A stretch of 64,000 nt of DNA from Carallia brachiata (lineage: Eukaryota > Streptophyta > Magnoliopsida > Malpighiales > Rhizophoraceae): assembly GCA_021464245.1 (NCBI GenBank), contig JADCRB010000074.1, forward strand, positions 1,570,208 through 1,634,207, read 5' to 3'. Of the stretch, positions 48,484-61,542 are shown piece after piece (the stretch's first letter is position 1; every line of letters begins with the position of its first letter). The notes under the pieces were generated by a model that was not told the origin of the DNA, did not search any database, and saw nothing but the letters and a program-made list of their open reading frames with translations. The position numbers and the translations under genes were made by a program.

Positions 48484-51400
48484 CTATATAATTTTATTTA
48501 AGTAACAATAAGTATTTTTGTAATCTCATCTAATAACATTTAATAATATTTTTATTTTTATTTTTTATTAACTTAATTATATAACAATTTATATTATTTT
48601 ATAATTATTTTATAATTATTTAAATAAAAACACTAAATTTTTTATACATTTAAATTTTTTTTCTTTGAATCACACATTTTGTAAATAAAAAAATAAACAA
48701 TAAAAAATTTGACCTTTTTCAACATTTATTTCTAAAATAACTAAGTCTAATTAGGCTGCTGAGCCCCAGTGCCTGACATGGTCCTCGTACTTTTGGCTCC
48801 AGCAGCCACCGTCTTTATCACGTAATGTGAATGTTAAATAATAAATAATCATCGTAAGAGGACAAGAATAAATGACGTGAAAAAAGTTATTTAAATAAGT
48901 AATAATAAATAAAAATTAGTGACTAAAATTTATACTATTAAATTATAAAAAAATAAATAAATTATTAAATTAATTATATATCTTCTACATTTAATAAATT
49001 AAATATTTACATAATTATACTCATTATTAGTAGTTATACCACTCCCGCCTCCATATCATACAAATACATACTCGTAATCACTTATTTTCAATTGGGTTTC
49101 TCAATTGAACGAAATAAGACGAACGGTGGTCATTGTATATGAATTAAGTGCGATTGCGGGGTATGTCATGCGTGTAGAGACTGTTTTTATATGCAAACAA
49201 CTTGAGGCTGTTCCTAATAAACTATAATAACAAGGATTTGCGTTGGTCAGTCGATTTTGCGATGGATTTGACTGCTTCAGAATTTTGGTTTTTTTTTTTT
49301 TTTTTTTAACACAGACTGCTTCAGAATCTGATTTTTGGTGAGAACAAATCTGTCTTTTTAATTTGTTGAGATCCAAGAAAAAGATACCAGTCTGTCTTTA
49401 GCACCTAAGATGGTAAGATGTAATAGCGGTATTGGACCACTTGATTTGGTCCCCGACCCTGCGGTCCCCCAAAACAAAGAAACGTCAACGACAATTTTTA
49501 TCTTAATTGTCTGGTGGGTCAAGCTCATTATACAAATCCGGGGCCATTTCTCCCACGAAATTTTGTTTTGTTTTGTTTTTTAGTCGAGAAAAATGAGAGA
49601 GTAAAGTTGGTGTTTCAACGATCCTGTTGAGGAGTGTTATACCTCTTTTTAATAATATAAACGGGTCAAATGATTATGAAAAAACTCCCACCGAAAACTC
49701 AAGATTGCATTTAAAGGCACTTAAACCTAGGGTCCAGACCGTTTTAACTAGCTAAATCACACAAATACTAGTTTTTTTTTTTTTTAATGAAACAACAACA
49801 CTGGATTAAACCGAAACTTAAATTAAAAATTCATTTTCAGCGTAGAAGGTATCTGAAGATGAGTTCATCCGGCATGCTAACTCTTTGTAAACTCAGTATT
49901 CCAATCAACTTGGGCTAGACTAATCTTGGAGTGGGTTAGTTAAGATTTCTTAAAATAAGGCCCATCAGCCGAATATTTGTAGGCTTACGAAGAGGTTCAT
50001 TTGCTAAACCAACGGCTTATAACGTCATGGCCAACTATGGAATGGGCCTCGCTGGTAACACCGGGGGCAGAAGCTGCGGTTAGGAACCCAAAAAAAAAAA
50101 AAACAAACAAGTTTGAATAAAAAATTAATTAAATTTAAAAATATAACCACTTTAAAAATTTATAAAAATATTTATATTTTTTAATATTCTATTTAAATCG
50201 ATTTATTAATCAATTCATTGAATTATAAACTGAACGGTCTGAAATAAAAAAAAAAAAAAACAAGCAAGTTCATGACAAGTCGTGACCATTGGCGGGGAAG
50301 CTGGGAGAGAGGAGCGGAGGCGGAAAATAGCTGCGGCGGCGAAAGGAATGATGGTCTAAAAAGATATACAGAGCGTTGAGCTGCGGTTTATCTCTGCTGC
50401 TTCGCCTCCACATGTGGCGGCGCAAGCTTCTCGGCCCCGAGCACCCGACGCGGTTGCTGGGACCGGCCGTCCTTGCCTCGCCCACCTCTGGACCTCTTCT
50501 CTGGTTCCCCACCTGTCTTCTCAACTTTTTTTTTCTTCCGTTTTTCTTATGATTTTGCCGAAAATGTTTCTTTCTTTTTTTTTTTTTGGCTAAATTTAAA
50601 TTTGATTGCCGTGGATTCTATGTAGGTGAAGGAATGACATATTGCACACATAGTACATGAAATGCAACAATTAAATCCTTTATCAGCTCTGCAGGTTTGA
50701 AGAGCCCTTTTACTTTATTTGTAATCACGTTCATGAAATAACATGATTTTGGAGGGCATAAATTCATAGGAAAATCTATTGTGAAAATGGTCGGATGTGC
50801 CAATAATGTATCATATGATAATTATGCTTCTGGATGTTGGGAACAATTGAAACGAAAACGTGCACCTTCTGTTTAGTTATTTGGTCAAACGATGTTAAGT
50901 TTATGCCTGTAATCAGTTTGGTTTCTGGAAGATCTCTTCTTGGTTGAAACATAGTGTCATCATTTGTCAAAGCTGTGTAGTATTTAGATTGGTAGCTGAA
51001 CATTAAAATGATTGAAAAACAAAGTCTTACAATAACCTGTGATTTGGGATAACAAGAATACTACTAGATATCGGTTGCTACTGTAGCTTCTCTGTAGCGC
51101 AGCAGGCAGAGGAAATTTGGGAAAAACATTGTTAGTTTGATAAGAAGTATTAGTTAATAATGGCCACCTGCATACTTGTGTCGATTCATCTTGATTGAGG
51201 TTAGATTCTTAATTGCCATTGCTCTTGCAGGTATGTGGAAAATTAGTTGCTGGAGAAGCCATGATGAAGTACGTTGGTGATGCTGAAGCTCTAGCTTTAA
51301 GTCAAATGTCTGCGACGCAGGCGTTTCATGCACTTCATAATTCCATGTTTCCTGACACGATTTGTTAGAAATTAAACGAAGGTTGTTAGAGCATAGAAGT

Positions 51401-51707
51401 AATTAAGGAATGTCGAGCTCGCAGCTGCCTCCAATATAAAAAGTTTCCGAAAGATGTAGCATCTGTCACTCCTGAGGCCATTATTGGCAGAGCCCTTATA
51501 GCTCATAAGTGCGCATCGCTGCTCATGCTGTTTATTGTCAAACCAGCAGCCATAAAATACCATTCTGGAAGCATTCTTTCACTGCTTTTTTACTTTCATC
51601 TGACGCCTTTGGTTGAAGAACTTATGCCACCATAAACATCTAGAATACTAGCTAGTTATTCTAGAGAGAATATAAAAGGTCCTGGCCCAGCTTCCTCTAT
51701 TGGCCTA

Positions 51708-52138
51708 TCATGTGGACCTGCTGGAAAAGCCTTGAAGAAGTGCTGTTGAATCCGTCCACGACCTCGATCCTAGCTTTTCTTCTGCTACATGACAGAAGAA
51801 TGAACTGACATTTAAGCCTCCTCTGACGGAATGGATAATATCCTGGAAGAAAAACTCATCACAGGGTATGGTTAGTGGACCCTTTTCATTGGGACCATAC
51901 TCCTCATTTTTTGGTCTAGTAACTGCTTGAAAATCGGGTGGTTCAGGTAATCGGCTGGTATAACAAACCTCTTTTGCCCTCCTGCTCCCCCTACTACAAT
52001 AGCTAAATGACCTGGAGGAACATCGCGAGGTAGTTTCTTCTCGCCACCTCCTGCTAACTTCCGCCAGATCTTAGCAATTCTTTTCAGCTTCACAATGTTG
52101 CAGATGTCACACCTGGAATGCTTTGTTGAAGAAGCCAT
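51708..52138 (-). CDS. SAUR: SAUR-like auxin-responsive protein, one frame break
   Basis: Small auxin-up RNA proteins inhibit PP2C.D phosphatases and so activate plasma-membrane H+-ATPases and cell expansion. Intronless; ATG at 52138 (MASSTKHSRCDICNIVKLKR). The SAUR domain starts at DVPPGHLAIVVG, then KRFVIPADYLNHPIFKQLLDQ. After LLDQK the family motif EEYG...GPLTIPCDEFFFQDII is present but in the next frame: the T-run 51907-51912 (A-run on the coding strand) is one base short. As it stands, translation ends at 51872 with 88 residues; across the break it runs to TGA at 51708, about 143 residues, normal for long SAURs. Confidence 0.88.
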
Positions 52139-53104
52139 GCACTGAGGTCTTCGGTCGTCCTAAAGATCGCAAAGTTGAAGGTTTTTGCACGGACGCAGGT
52201 GAGAATTTATCAACAAAATGACACAAACGTTTTCCCACTATGCCCTGTTTTAGTAAGACATTTATGACCTTTAGGTGATGCAAGTTTCATTCCTTTCATT
52301 ATTGTTGTTAAAGTGGAAAACCATACATGTGCACTTGCTCATTTGCTTTTGTTGTGCCTTCTCCATTTGTAGTTTGAACATAAACGTGGAAATTGTTGTG
52401 ATTAAGTTGAGTCCAAAAATTGCAACAAGCATAGGGTTTGGCATTGTATAAAATGCACACATGCGAATAGTTTTTGCTTCAATAGTAGCAATTAGGAGTG
52501 GACAGCTAGAATATGGCCCACTTGGGGTTTGTTACACTGTTATACTGCGAATGGTCATTTCTTTATGTGCCCTAACATGTGGTACTTGCAACTTTGGATT
52601 GTACATGTTACTAATTATGGCTGAAGCGGAAATTCGGAGTTTTGGTCTTCCGGGCTGGGCAGCACAATGTATAGAGGAGAACTGCACTTAACCAGTTCTA
52701 AACCTTCGCATGTTCTTGTATGAATTATCCTCAAAAATGAAGAAACGAACATGGAAACAATTAGGTTGTTATACCTGCCTGTTTGCGTTTTTGCTTCTAT
52801 ATTTCTTAAAATAAGATCACATAACTATATTCAAATAACAAAAAAGTAATACAATTTCATTTAATGATATCACAAAGTTTTTTTTTTTTTTTAATAAATT
52901 TAACAATCCAACAATTTATATCATTTTACTGTTACTTTGAAGTTATTCTTGTAAAGCAAAAAATTTCTATTCCTTGAACGAAAGTTCAAAACTAGGATTA
53001 CAATCACAAATAGTGGTACTTGTACGGAAGCCAACCGGACGTTTCTCGAGCTTGTGGAGACGAGAAAAATTGGCACCCGTGGTCTAAACGTGGCGTGTTT
53101 GGAC

Positions 53105-53828
53105 CATGGGTGTAAGAACCGGACCAGACCGGCCGGTTCAACCGGAAAACTGGGAACCGGTCCTTAGTCCGGTCCGGTTTACACAAAAAACCGTTCTGGA
53201 TGAGAACCGGCCAGAGAACAGGAGAACCGGCGGTTCAACCGGAAACGGTGAACCGGTACCGGTTCTTCCGGTTGGACCGGTTTGGAATTTAAAAAAAAAA
53301 AAAAAAAAACTTAAAGAAATTTTAAATGCTTGTTTGATTTTAAAGTTTAAATCCAAATTAGTTATGACGAGTTTTTAATATTTTATGGGGTATTAATTAT
53401 TGTCGTTATTTAGATGGAAGAGTTCAAAATGAAAGAATTGTAACTAAAAATTCTAATTTTGTCCTCAATTGATTAAAATTTTCAATTTAATCTTTAAAAT
53501 TTAAAATTAATATTTAATCACTATTTAAATATTATTTTTTAAATTAATTTTTATAAATTATATTTTATTAAATATACTAATTGTAATATCTTTAATGTAT
53601 GTAATATTAAATAATTCTTAAAATACACTTTATTTTAAATATTTATTATCATTCTTATATATATAACATTTATATATAATATATAAGTTATATAAAAATT
53701 TTAATTTTTATATATTAATATTAAATACCGGTTTTACCAGTTTAACAGCGGTTTTACCGGTCGAACCGGTTGAACCTTGAACCTCTCAACTTTCCGGTTC
53801 AATGACCGGTTCGGTTCTGAGAACCTTG
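53105..53828. mobile_element. Non-autonomous hAT transposon with perfect 8-bp target duplication
   Basis: GTTTGGAC stands directly on both sides (53097-53104 and 53829-53836). The left terminus CATGGGTGTAAGAACCGG and the reverse complement of the right terminus CAAGGTTCTCAGAACCG form an imperfect TIR. Both subterminal regions are packed with ACCGG/CCGGT motifs (at least a dozen in the left 180 bp, six or more in the right 100 bp), while the interior is AT-rich and non-coding. 8-bp duplications, short TIRs and clustered subterminal motifs are hallmarks of hAT elements. 724 bp, no transposase. Confidence 0.85.
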
Positions 53829-56800
53829 GTTTGGACACTATTAGCTGTATTAAAATTGCACAGTTTTATGTACTAAGAATTTTTTCCGAGGCACAAAAAA
53901 AAAGGTCGTAGAAGTAGAACGTGGCCTACATAGCTTTGTTATTTTCTCTTCTGGTTTCTGCTTCATGGAACTTGGAATGGTTTGGATTTTATCGAGGAAA
54001 ATTCACATGGCTTGGTTTAGAAAAATGAATGATAGATCTTTCTTGAAATTTCTTGCATTGTTCTTGAAATATTTATTTATTGATTTATTTTGAAAAGGTC
54101 CATTGTGGAAATCGATGCTGTTGGATCACCTGTGAGCCTTCATAATCAGGCTTTCATCCAATAGCTAGAAACACGCACATGATGCACATATTCATCCCTC
54201 ACATATTATTTAGCAGGAATTATTATTTGTTTTCCTGATATTTGGTTATATTTACCTCGTGTTCAAATACTCCAGTATCTGTTCACAAACACTATTTTGA
54301 ACAGAGTCTTAAAAGAGAAATTTTAGTATTCAACTATTCACGCCAATTATAGCTTAGAAAAATGAGCGGCTCTCACAACAGATCACAAATATTTAGAAAA
54401 AGACATCGACGTGCCCATCTGCAAATCTTTTGGATGAGAGCTGCTGCTTTTTGTGCTTTCCGTTGTGTGAATGGAAGCCCCCATACTGGAAAATAGCCAC
54501 TTTGCTATGGCCCGCAACGACAGTCGAAGAATGAACTTTATGTTTAGTTTAGAAAAGCTGAGGACTAGCTCAAGTCCCAAAAATTGGGTTGTTAACATGA
54601 TGTTTGGTTATATACATCAAAAAAAACAAAAAAAAAAAAAGGTACCGAATATCAAGGTATGCCAGGATTTTAAAAAAAGAACACAGAAAAATGCAAAATT
54701 CAAGATTCTTTTCGTGGTTTTGGAATCCTTTAATTTCCAAAACTTCTTGAAACCCATCACCAGCTCATTTGTTTGAATTCATTATGGAGCAAAAACAACT
54801 AGCTTTTTCTCACGTTCATTATTGCAGCCTTGCACACACCCACTTTGTCCAATGCTGACCAATAGTTGGAAATTTAGAACACCAATACCGCATACATTCA
54901 ATCTGTTCCCCCACCCCTACTGTCCCTCCTTTTATCCAATTCTTACCCCCTTACATATTTGCGTTTTTTTTTTCGTTCTTGGAAATTATTCTGCATATTG
55001 CATATCAAAAAAGCGAGAGCAATTGTGATGGTACTGAAAGCTGCATATATCTCCTTCACTTTGACGGACAACATTTATTCGAAAGTGCACCAAAGCAATA
55101 ATGACCCACACCATACCTCGTTGAGCTGTAACAGAATCACATCTCAAATTCTCAAAAAACAACTCCTTTATCATATTATTATTTTTAACAAATCATGTCT
55201 GTGAAGTCCATAATGGTGTCGATTGTTGATAACACCAGTTGCAAAGTACGTGTATTTGATATAAACCTAACAAGGAAAAACAAGGGCAACTAACGCGTGC
55301 AGGATCTCTTAATCCATAAAAGTTTCTCTACATGAAGGTAAATGGCGAATCGTAAGGTGTGATAGACAATTTTTGGGTTCTTGCTTTTTTTAGTTGTATA
55401 TATTTTGGGCGGACAAGAACAGTTTGTGATAGACCTAGGAGATTTTACTTCTTGGTTGGTTCATAAATAAAGGCTCCTTGTTGCCATCTAAGAAAAAGGC
55501 AAATCGTTTGTGCAGCCACAAATATTAGGGTGACGGATGGATGAAACAGTGTAAATCCAGAGCTGGACCCCAAAAAAAACAAAAAGAGACAGAGTATGAA
55601 TTGATTTGGGAGGGTTAATTTTGCGCAATTAAAGGGTGGAATAAAACAATTGGGACAGCAGTTTAGTCATGTTGCTCAAAGCAATTATGGTACCCCATTG
55701 ACATCAACTTTGCTTCCTCGTGACTTAAAGTTGGAAGCTTTCTCTTTTTCTTGTCGTGCTGATGAGAAGCAACTGGACCAGGATGCTAATCAAATTATAC
55801 ATCCTAGCTTCTCTCTGACTTTTCTTTTCCTCTTTTTTCCTTTGACAGCATTGCCTCCAGTTGTATGGTCTACAACTAAGAAGAACCTTATCCCACAATA
55901 AAATTGCCCAGCAACAGCAAGAAATTCGAGCTTTATTTCCTACCAGTTGCCGGGCTGATTCCTGTTCTGATCAACTTTTTTTTTTTTTTTGCATATTGTC
56001 CTATCACGTATACTATTACTGATTGTGAAGATGTTTTTTAATGTCATCGTATTTTGTACACCAAACAAAAATTGCCCCCATCTGATCAAGGGAAGTTATC
56101 TGCAACAATTCTAGTAGATTAACGAGCAAAATGTTGTTTTTTGCTAATCTCACTGCAAGTGCATTTTGCATTTGAGATGCGTTGTATGAAGAACTTACTA
56201 TGAATTTAGGTGCAAGAAGACTACCACATAAAAATGATAAGATGAAAATTTTACTCTAATTTTTAATTTGATTCACTTTAAAATACGAGTTAAAGTAACT
56301 CGCGTTAAGTGAAAAAAATACTAAGCACTATAAGTTTATTAGTTTACATTCAAGGATAAATAACAAATATATAGCTTGTTATTTTTAATTTTTTGTTTTG
56401 ACTAGTCGGTGTGATCATATTCTATTTGTGGCGTCTGCCTCTGTGTGTAGTTTCATGGATTCAAGTATTTCCCTCTTCTTTTTTTTTTTTTAAATCAAGA
56501 GAAAATTACTAGATCAATTACATGAATTTTGTACATAAGCCGACACGAAAGTATTGGATACAACCTGTGTAAAGTAAGAATAAATAGCTATAAAGGTCTA
56601 TAACAAATATGATTAAAGAATCACCTATTTACTGGACTTGAAGTTCATTTAAACAAAATTATCGAATGAGGGTAATTACTAGACTAACCGAATAAAATTG
56701 TACACAACAGTAGATACCACATTTCAATTGATTTACAATGAAAATAAACCAGATAAACCCAACTACGATTTCTAAACCTATTACACTACAACACCAAAAT

Positions 56801-56945
56801 AACACACATATCTACTCTAACACAAACAGTTCAAACAGTACAGATCCAACATAAATATTGATAATCCAACGGCAGTTAAACCAAGCAGATCCAAGGGCAG
56901 AGCCAGGGGCTTCCCCCTCCTATCAACCACTGACATTAAATTACT

Positions 56946-56982
56946 TATATATATATATATATATTTATTTATTTATTTATTA
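56946..56982 (+). repeat. (TA)n(TTTA)n compound microsatellite
   Basis: About nine TA units followed by four or five TTTA units. Confidence 0.85.
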
Positions 56983-59244
56983 CTTTGTTCTAAAAGAGAT
57001 TTGAATTCAACCAAAGATTCTTCCCGCCTGGATGTGCTGTAGAATAACAAATATTTGAGGGAAGCAACTTGACTAATGAATTTTTTTTTCTGTCCCGACG
57101 GGTAATTTGACTTTGAATTGTATGTATATTGTCTATCTTTTATTTCTAACTTTTGCGCGCTCTAGATTTTATCGATTCTCAGTTTTGATGATTTAGTTTA
57201 AATTCGTCGACTTTCGAGGTCAACGCAGTAATTTTCAGTCAAATGGTGCTGCAAAAACTGTGGAAAAACATATGTATAGTAATCCTCCATCCACATTACA
57301 TTATTGTTCACATTTATAATTTCATCGTTAGATGCAACTTTTATGTTTCTCATAGGAATACGCATTTTACCTTTTGTGGAATCTCACTGGGAGAGATTAA
57401 TGATCATTAATTTTGGTCGTCCTGCTGCCATAGTTTAAGCACATTAATTTGTAGATTCGGTGGGTTTGTCATAAGAGGTCGTGGCCCACTTATAACCACT
57501 ACCCTTTTCCCATCTCCATCCACTCCATCGTCATCATCATGAAAAATAATGATAGACATTCAAAGTAAAATTTATTATTTTCATCGCTACCATAAGCTAT
57601 AGATACTTTTCTTTCCCATTTTGTCCATAATTTCATCATTTGAGTTGAGTGGGATACATAGCAACGGTTTTGCCATCGATAATCTATGAATATGAAAAGA
57701 AGCCATGCAACTTTGAAACTAGCGACGGACGATATGTTTACACTCTGCATTACAAGCATCATGTGAATTTGAATAGGCATTGGTGATCGGAGAAAGAGTA
57801 GGCAAGTGGGGGATGAGATAAGTGGGGTAGGATTTTTTTCTCTGAAAATGCGCTGTGGATTATTCTCGGATTGGTTGCACGTAGATTTCGCCTGCCAATT
57901 TGAATGCATGGTCTCTTGAGTGGCAATTAGCAAAGCAATGAAACAAAGTATCATTATATTTATGCTCAATTACCACAAAAGGGTAGCATTATATGCAAAA
58001 TGTAGAAAAGGGCGTGCCTACATGTCCAAAAGAAAGAATGCGACCATTTGACCATTCGAAATGAGACATCTGTTGGATTGGATGCATTATTGAGTGCAAA
58101 CATATTTTACGCGGTTTTACCGAGAAGAACTATTATGTAAAGATGACTGTTGTATCTTTCTTTTTCTATGATTTTTGAATGCTATTAGTTTCTTTTTATC
58201 TTCTACCACTAGACAATATTAAAAAAAAAAAGAAAAAAAAAAAACAAATAGGCCCAATAGATCACTAGAAAAGGAGAGATTGGGACATAGGGAGATGTTA
58301 GATATCTTGTTCAAATTGCATTGTCAAATTACAAACGAACTTGAACGCCTAGTTGTATCAAAAGTGGTCACGAGTCTCACAAGCTATTTGTCATCAATGT
58401 GTCCAAGGCAAATCATCTTTGCCAGAATTGAAAGATTACTCGTTGAAAACAAAATGAAAGTGTTACAATATATAAATTATTTATTATGACAAGAACACAA
58501 TAAGACTATTCCAATCTCAATGAAAACACTAATGAGAATAAGTCAAGTAATTAAGAGCGTGAAAGACCACGCAATATTACTAATTGTTTGACCCAAAGAA
58601 TACAAATTGCATAAGAGCACTCCAATAAATAAAACACTTAATTTAACCAAAAAAAGAAAAAGAAAAAACACAATTCCTAGGTGAAGAAAAAGCTGGAAAA
58701 AGATGAAAAAGGAACCACGGTTTATTCATTCCGCATGGGAAGGGTGGAGGACAGCAATCATTGGATCAACCACACCCCATGTCACCTTTAATCATCTACC
58801 CTTCTCAAGCAATTGCTAAAGATACAATAATTTAATCTTCCCCACCTTATTCTTTTTAATCATCAAGATCTTTTTTTTTTTTTTTTTATAAAAAAGAAAC
58901 ATATTTTTTTGTTATAGAGATACAAGGAACAAATTTTACTTAAATCTTTTTTTAATTAAAAGTATAAATATATTTTATTCAACTATAATCATTAATTATT
59001 ATACATTAAAAGACGTAAAAGTTATAAAAAAAAAAAATTATTAATAAACTTGTGTGCACCCATTTTCTATCCATCCATAATAGTTTTGAAAGAAACACAA
59101 AAATTGTCAAACCTCTCACTCGTCAACTTTCCCTCTTATAATGCTCAAACATTTACCAATTACCATAATCGTTTCTCTCTTCGTCACTCTTTTGTATATA
59201 ATTTTAAACACTTGCGCTTCCCGCCCAGCCCAGCCCAGCCGAAC

Positions 59245-61542
59245 ATGAAGCCGGCAGTTTCTTTCTCGCCACTTCTCCTTACTTTCACTCTCTGTTTTCT
59301 TGTTTCTCTGTCTCTCTCCGCTTCTCCAAATGACACAAATGCCCTCACCCTCTTCCGCCTCCAGACCGACACCCACGGCAACCTCCTCTCCAACTGGACC
59401 GGAGCCGACGCCTGTGCCTCCTCCTCCACGTGGCTCGGCGTCAAATGCTCCACCGACCGCCGCGTCGTTTCCCTCTCTCTTCCCTCTCTTTCCCTCCGTG
59501 GACCCATCACTTCCCTGTCTATCCTCGACCGGCTCCGCCTGCTTGACCTCCATAACAACCGCCTGAACGGCACCCTTTTGCCGCTTACCAACTGCACCAA
59601 CCTCAAGCTTCTCTATCTCTCTGGCAACGACTTCTCCGGCGAAATTCCGCCGGAGATTTCCTCTCTCAAGCGGCTCATCCGCCTGGACATATCGGATAAC
59701 AACATCCGTGGCGAAATTCCCGGAGAATTGACCAACTTGACGAGGCTTTTGACTCTGCGGCTACAAAACAACGAACTTTCCGGCGAAATTCCCGACCTCT
59801 CCGCCGCACTCCCCAATCTCAAAGAACTAAACTTGTCCAATAACGAGCTGTACGGTCGCTTGCCGTCTAACCTGTTAAAAAAATTCGGCGAGCGGAGCTT
59901 TTCCGGCAACGAAGGGCTATGCGGGTCGAGCCCGCTGCCGGAGTGTTCCTTCACGGACACAATGCCAACCACGCCCGCCTCAGGAGAAACGGTGCCGTCT
60001 AACCCGAGCTCAATTCCGCAAACACCAGTTCTTAACAAGGGCAAATCTCACAGAGGCCTAAGCACCGGCGCCATTGTGGCAATTGTGGTCGCCAACTGCG
60101 TGGCGCTACTGGTGGCGACGTCATTTATAGTTGCTTATTTCTGTGGCAGAGACAGAGGCAGCATTGCGAGCTCGAAAGGCGGAAGCGAGAGCGGGAGGAG
60201 GAGGAGGAGCGGGAGCAGTTACGGAAGCGAGAAGAGGGTATATGCAAATGGAGGTGGAGGAGAAGGAGGAGATAGCGATGGGACTAATGCGACTGACAAG
60301 AGCAAGCTTGTGTTTTATGACAAAAAGAACGATCAATTTGAGCTGGAGGATTTGTTGCGGGCCTCGGCGGAGATGCTTGGGAAAGGGAGCTTGGGGACGG
60401 TGTACAAGGCGGTGCTTGACGACGGGTGTACGGTGGCCGTGAAGCGGTTGAAGGATGCCAACCCTTGTGCCAGGAGGGAGTTCGAGCAGTATATGGATGT
60501 GATTGGGAAGATGAAGCATTCAAATGTTGTGAGACTTAGAGCCTACTATTATGCCAAGGAGGAGAAGCTTCTAGTTTATGATTATCTCCCCAATGGAAGT
60601 TTGTGTTCACTCCTTCACGGTTAGTGTTCAATGCATTGCAGACTTTGCGGTGAATTTTCATTTTTGGGGTTTGATTCAAAGTTCTTTGACCACTAATATA
60701 TATTCAGGTCTTTTGTGTCCTGATAGTATTTTAAATACAATAAAATTGATAATTTTTATAAAATTTATCAGTCTTTTTTTATTTAGGACACTAATTAAAA
60801 TATAAATCGGCACATAAATATTTTTCTTGTTCTTTATTTGTTGTTGGTGTAATTATGTTCCAGGGAATCGGGGTCCAGGGAGGATTCCTTTGGATTGGAC
60901 TACGAGGATCAGCTTGGTCTTAGGAGCAGCAAGGGGATTGGCTAGGATTCACGAAGAGTATGGTGCACCAAAAATCCCCCATGGAAACGTCAAGTCTTCT
61001 AATGTGCTACTTGACAAGAATGGCATTGCTTGCATTTCTGATTTTGGGTTGTCGCTCCTATTGAACCCGGCTCATGCCATTGCAAGACTGGGAGGGTATA
61101 GAGCTCCAGAGCAGGCAGAAGTCAAGAGGCTTTCTCATATGGCCGACGTTTACAGTTTTGGGGTCTTATTGTTGGAAGTTCTTACAGGCAGAGCTCCGTC
61201 GGAGTACCCTTCACCGACACGCCCTCGAATCGAACCTGAGGAGCAGGCGCTGGATCTCCCCAAGTGGGTCAGATCAGTTGTGAAGGAAGAGTGGACATCA
61301 GAGGTGTTTGATCAGGAACTATTGCGGTACAAGAACATTGAAGAGGAACTTGTGTCCATGCTCATGTGGGGCTGGCATGCGTGGCTCCACAGGCTGAGAA
61401 GAGGCCTACAATGACGGAGGTGGCTAAGATGATTGAGGACATCAGAGTGGAGCAGTCACCTCTAGGAGAGGACTATGATGAATCTCGCAATTCTCTTTCC
61501 CCTTCCCTTGCCACCACCGAAGATGGCCTGGCTGGGTATTGA
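59245..61542 (+). CDS. PXC1: LRR receptor-like kinase, PXC1-like (LRR-III)
   Basis: Plasma-membrane receptor kinase; Arabidopsis PXC1 affects secondary wall formation in xylem. Exons 59245-60619 and 60864-61542, GT-AG, about 684 residues. The start [18 protein letters not shown] is a signal peptide; upstream in-frame ATGs (from 59050) are unlikely because they precede it with unrelated residues. LRRNT region [11 protein letters not shown], about five LRRs ([31 protein letters not shown]), transmembrane stretch [19 protein letters not shown], Gly/Arg-rich juxtamembrane, kinase with [24 protein letters not shown] and GGYRAPEQ. The catalytic loop is HGNVKSSNV: the HRD aspartate is absent, as in the whole LRR-III class, so activity is doubtful. 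The end matches PXC1 ([14 protein letters not shown]), but one base is missing at 61359-61364 (VSML then [13 protein letters not shown] in another frame). Confidence 0.93.

Larger units (their letters stand above)
45664..51707. other. Intergenic region between CYP76 and SAUR, about 6 kb
   Basis: AT-rich, no gene that I can support. Contents: a 134-bp tandem duplication (47497-47764), a (TA)n microsatellite (48450-48482), a (TTTTG)n run at 49563-49580, T/A homopolymers, a GC-rich island at 50270-50520 with a short open frame from the ATG at 50412 (MWRRKLLGPEHPTRLL), and an open stretch at 51231-51369 after a good acceptor TTGCAG (GKLVAGEAMMKYVGDAEALA). The last two could be remnants of one gene, but I do not recognise the family. 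Confidence 0.45.
52139..59244. other. Intergenic region between SAUR and PXC1, about 7.1 kb
   Basis: Shared upstream region of the two divergent genes. Apart from the hAT element (53105-53828) I find only AT-rich sequence, a (TA)n/(TTTA)n repeat at 56946-56982, homopolymers, and open frames without family likeness (57499-57969 minus, 156 residues, no ATG start at its end; 55650-55901; 58280-58489). Confidence 0.5.

Noticed and set aside
55650..55901. 83-residue frame that might be a gene remnant
   Set aside because: The first 50 residues look mildly protein-like, but I could not tie them to any family, and the second half is T-rich intron-like sequence.
57499..57969. 156-residue open frame on the minus strand
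   Set aside because: It does not begin with ATG, has no domain that I recognise and a codon composition like the AT-rich surroundings; a chance frame.
59116..60044. Minus-strand frames of about 140 residues inside PXC1
   Set aside because: Antisense shadows of the LRR coding region.
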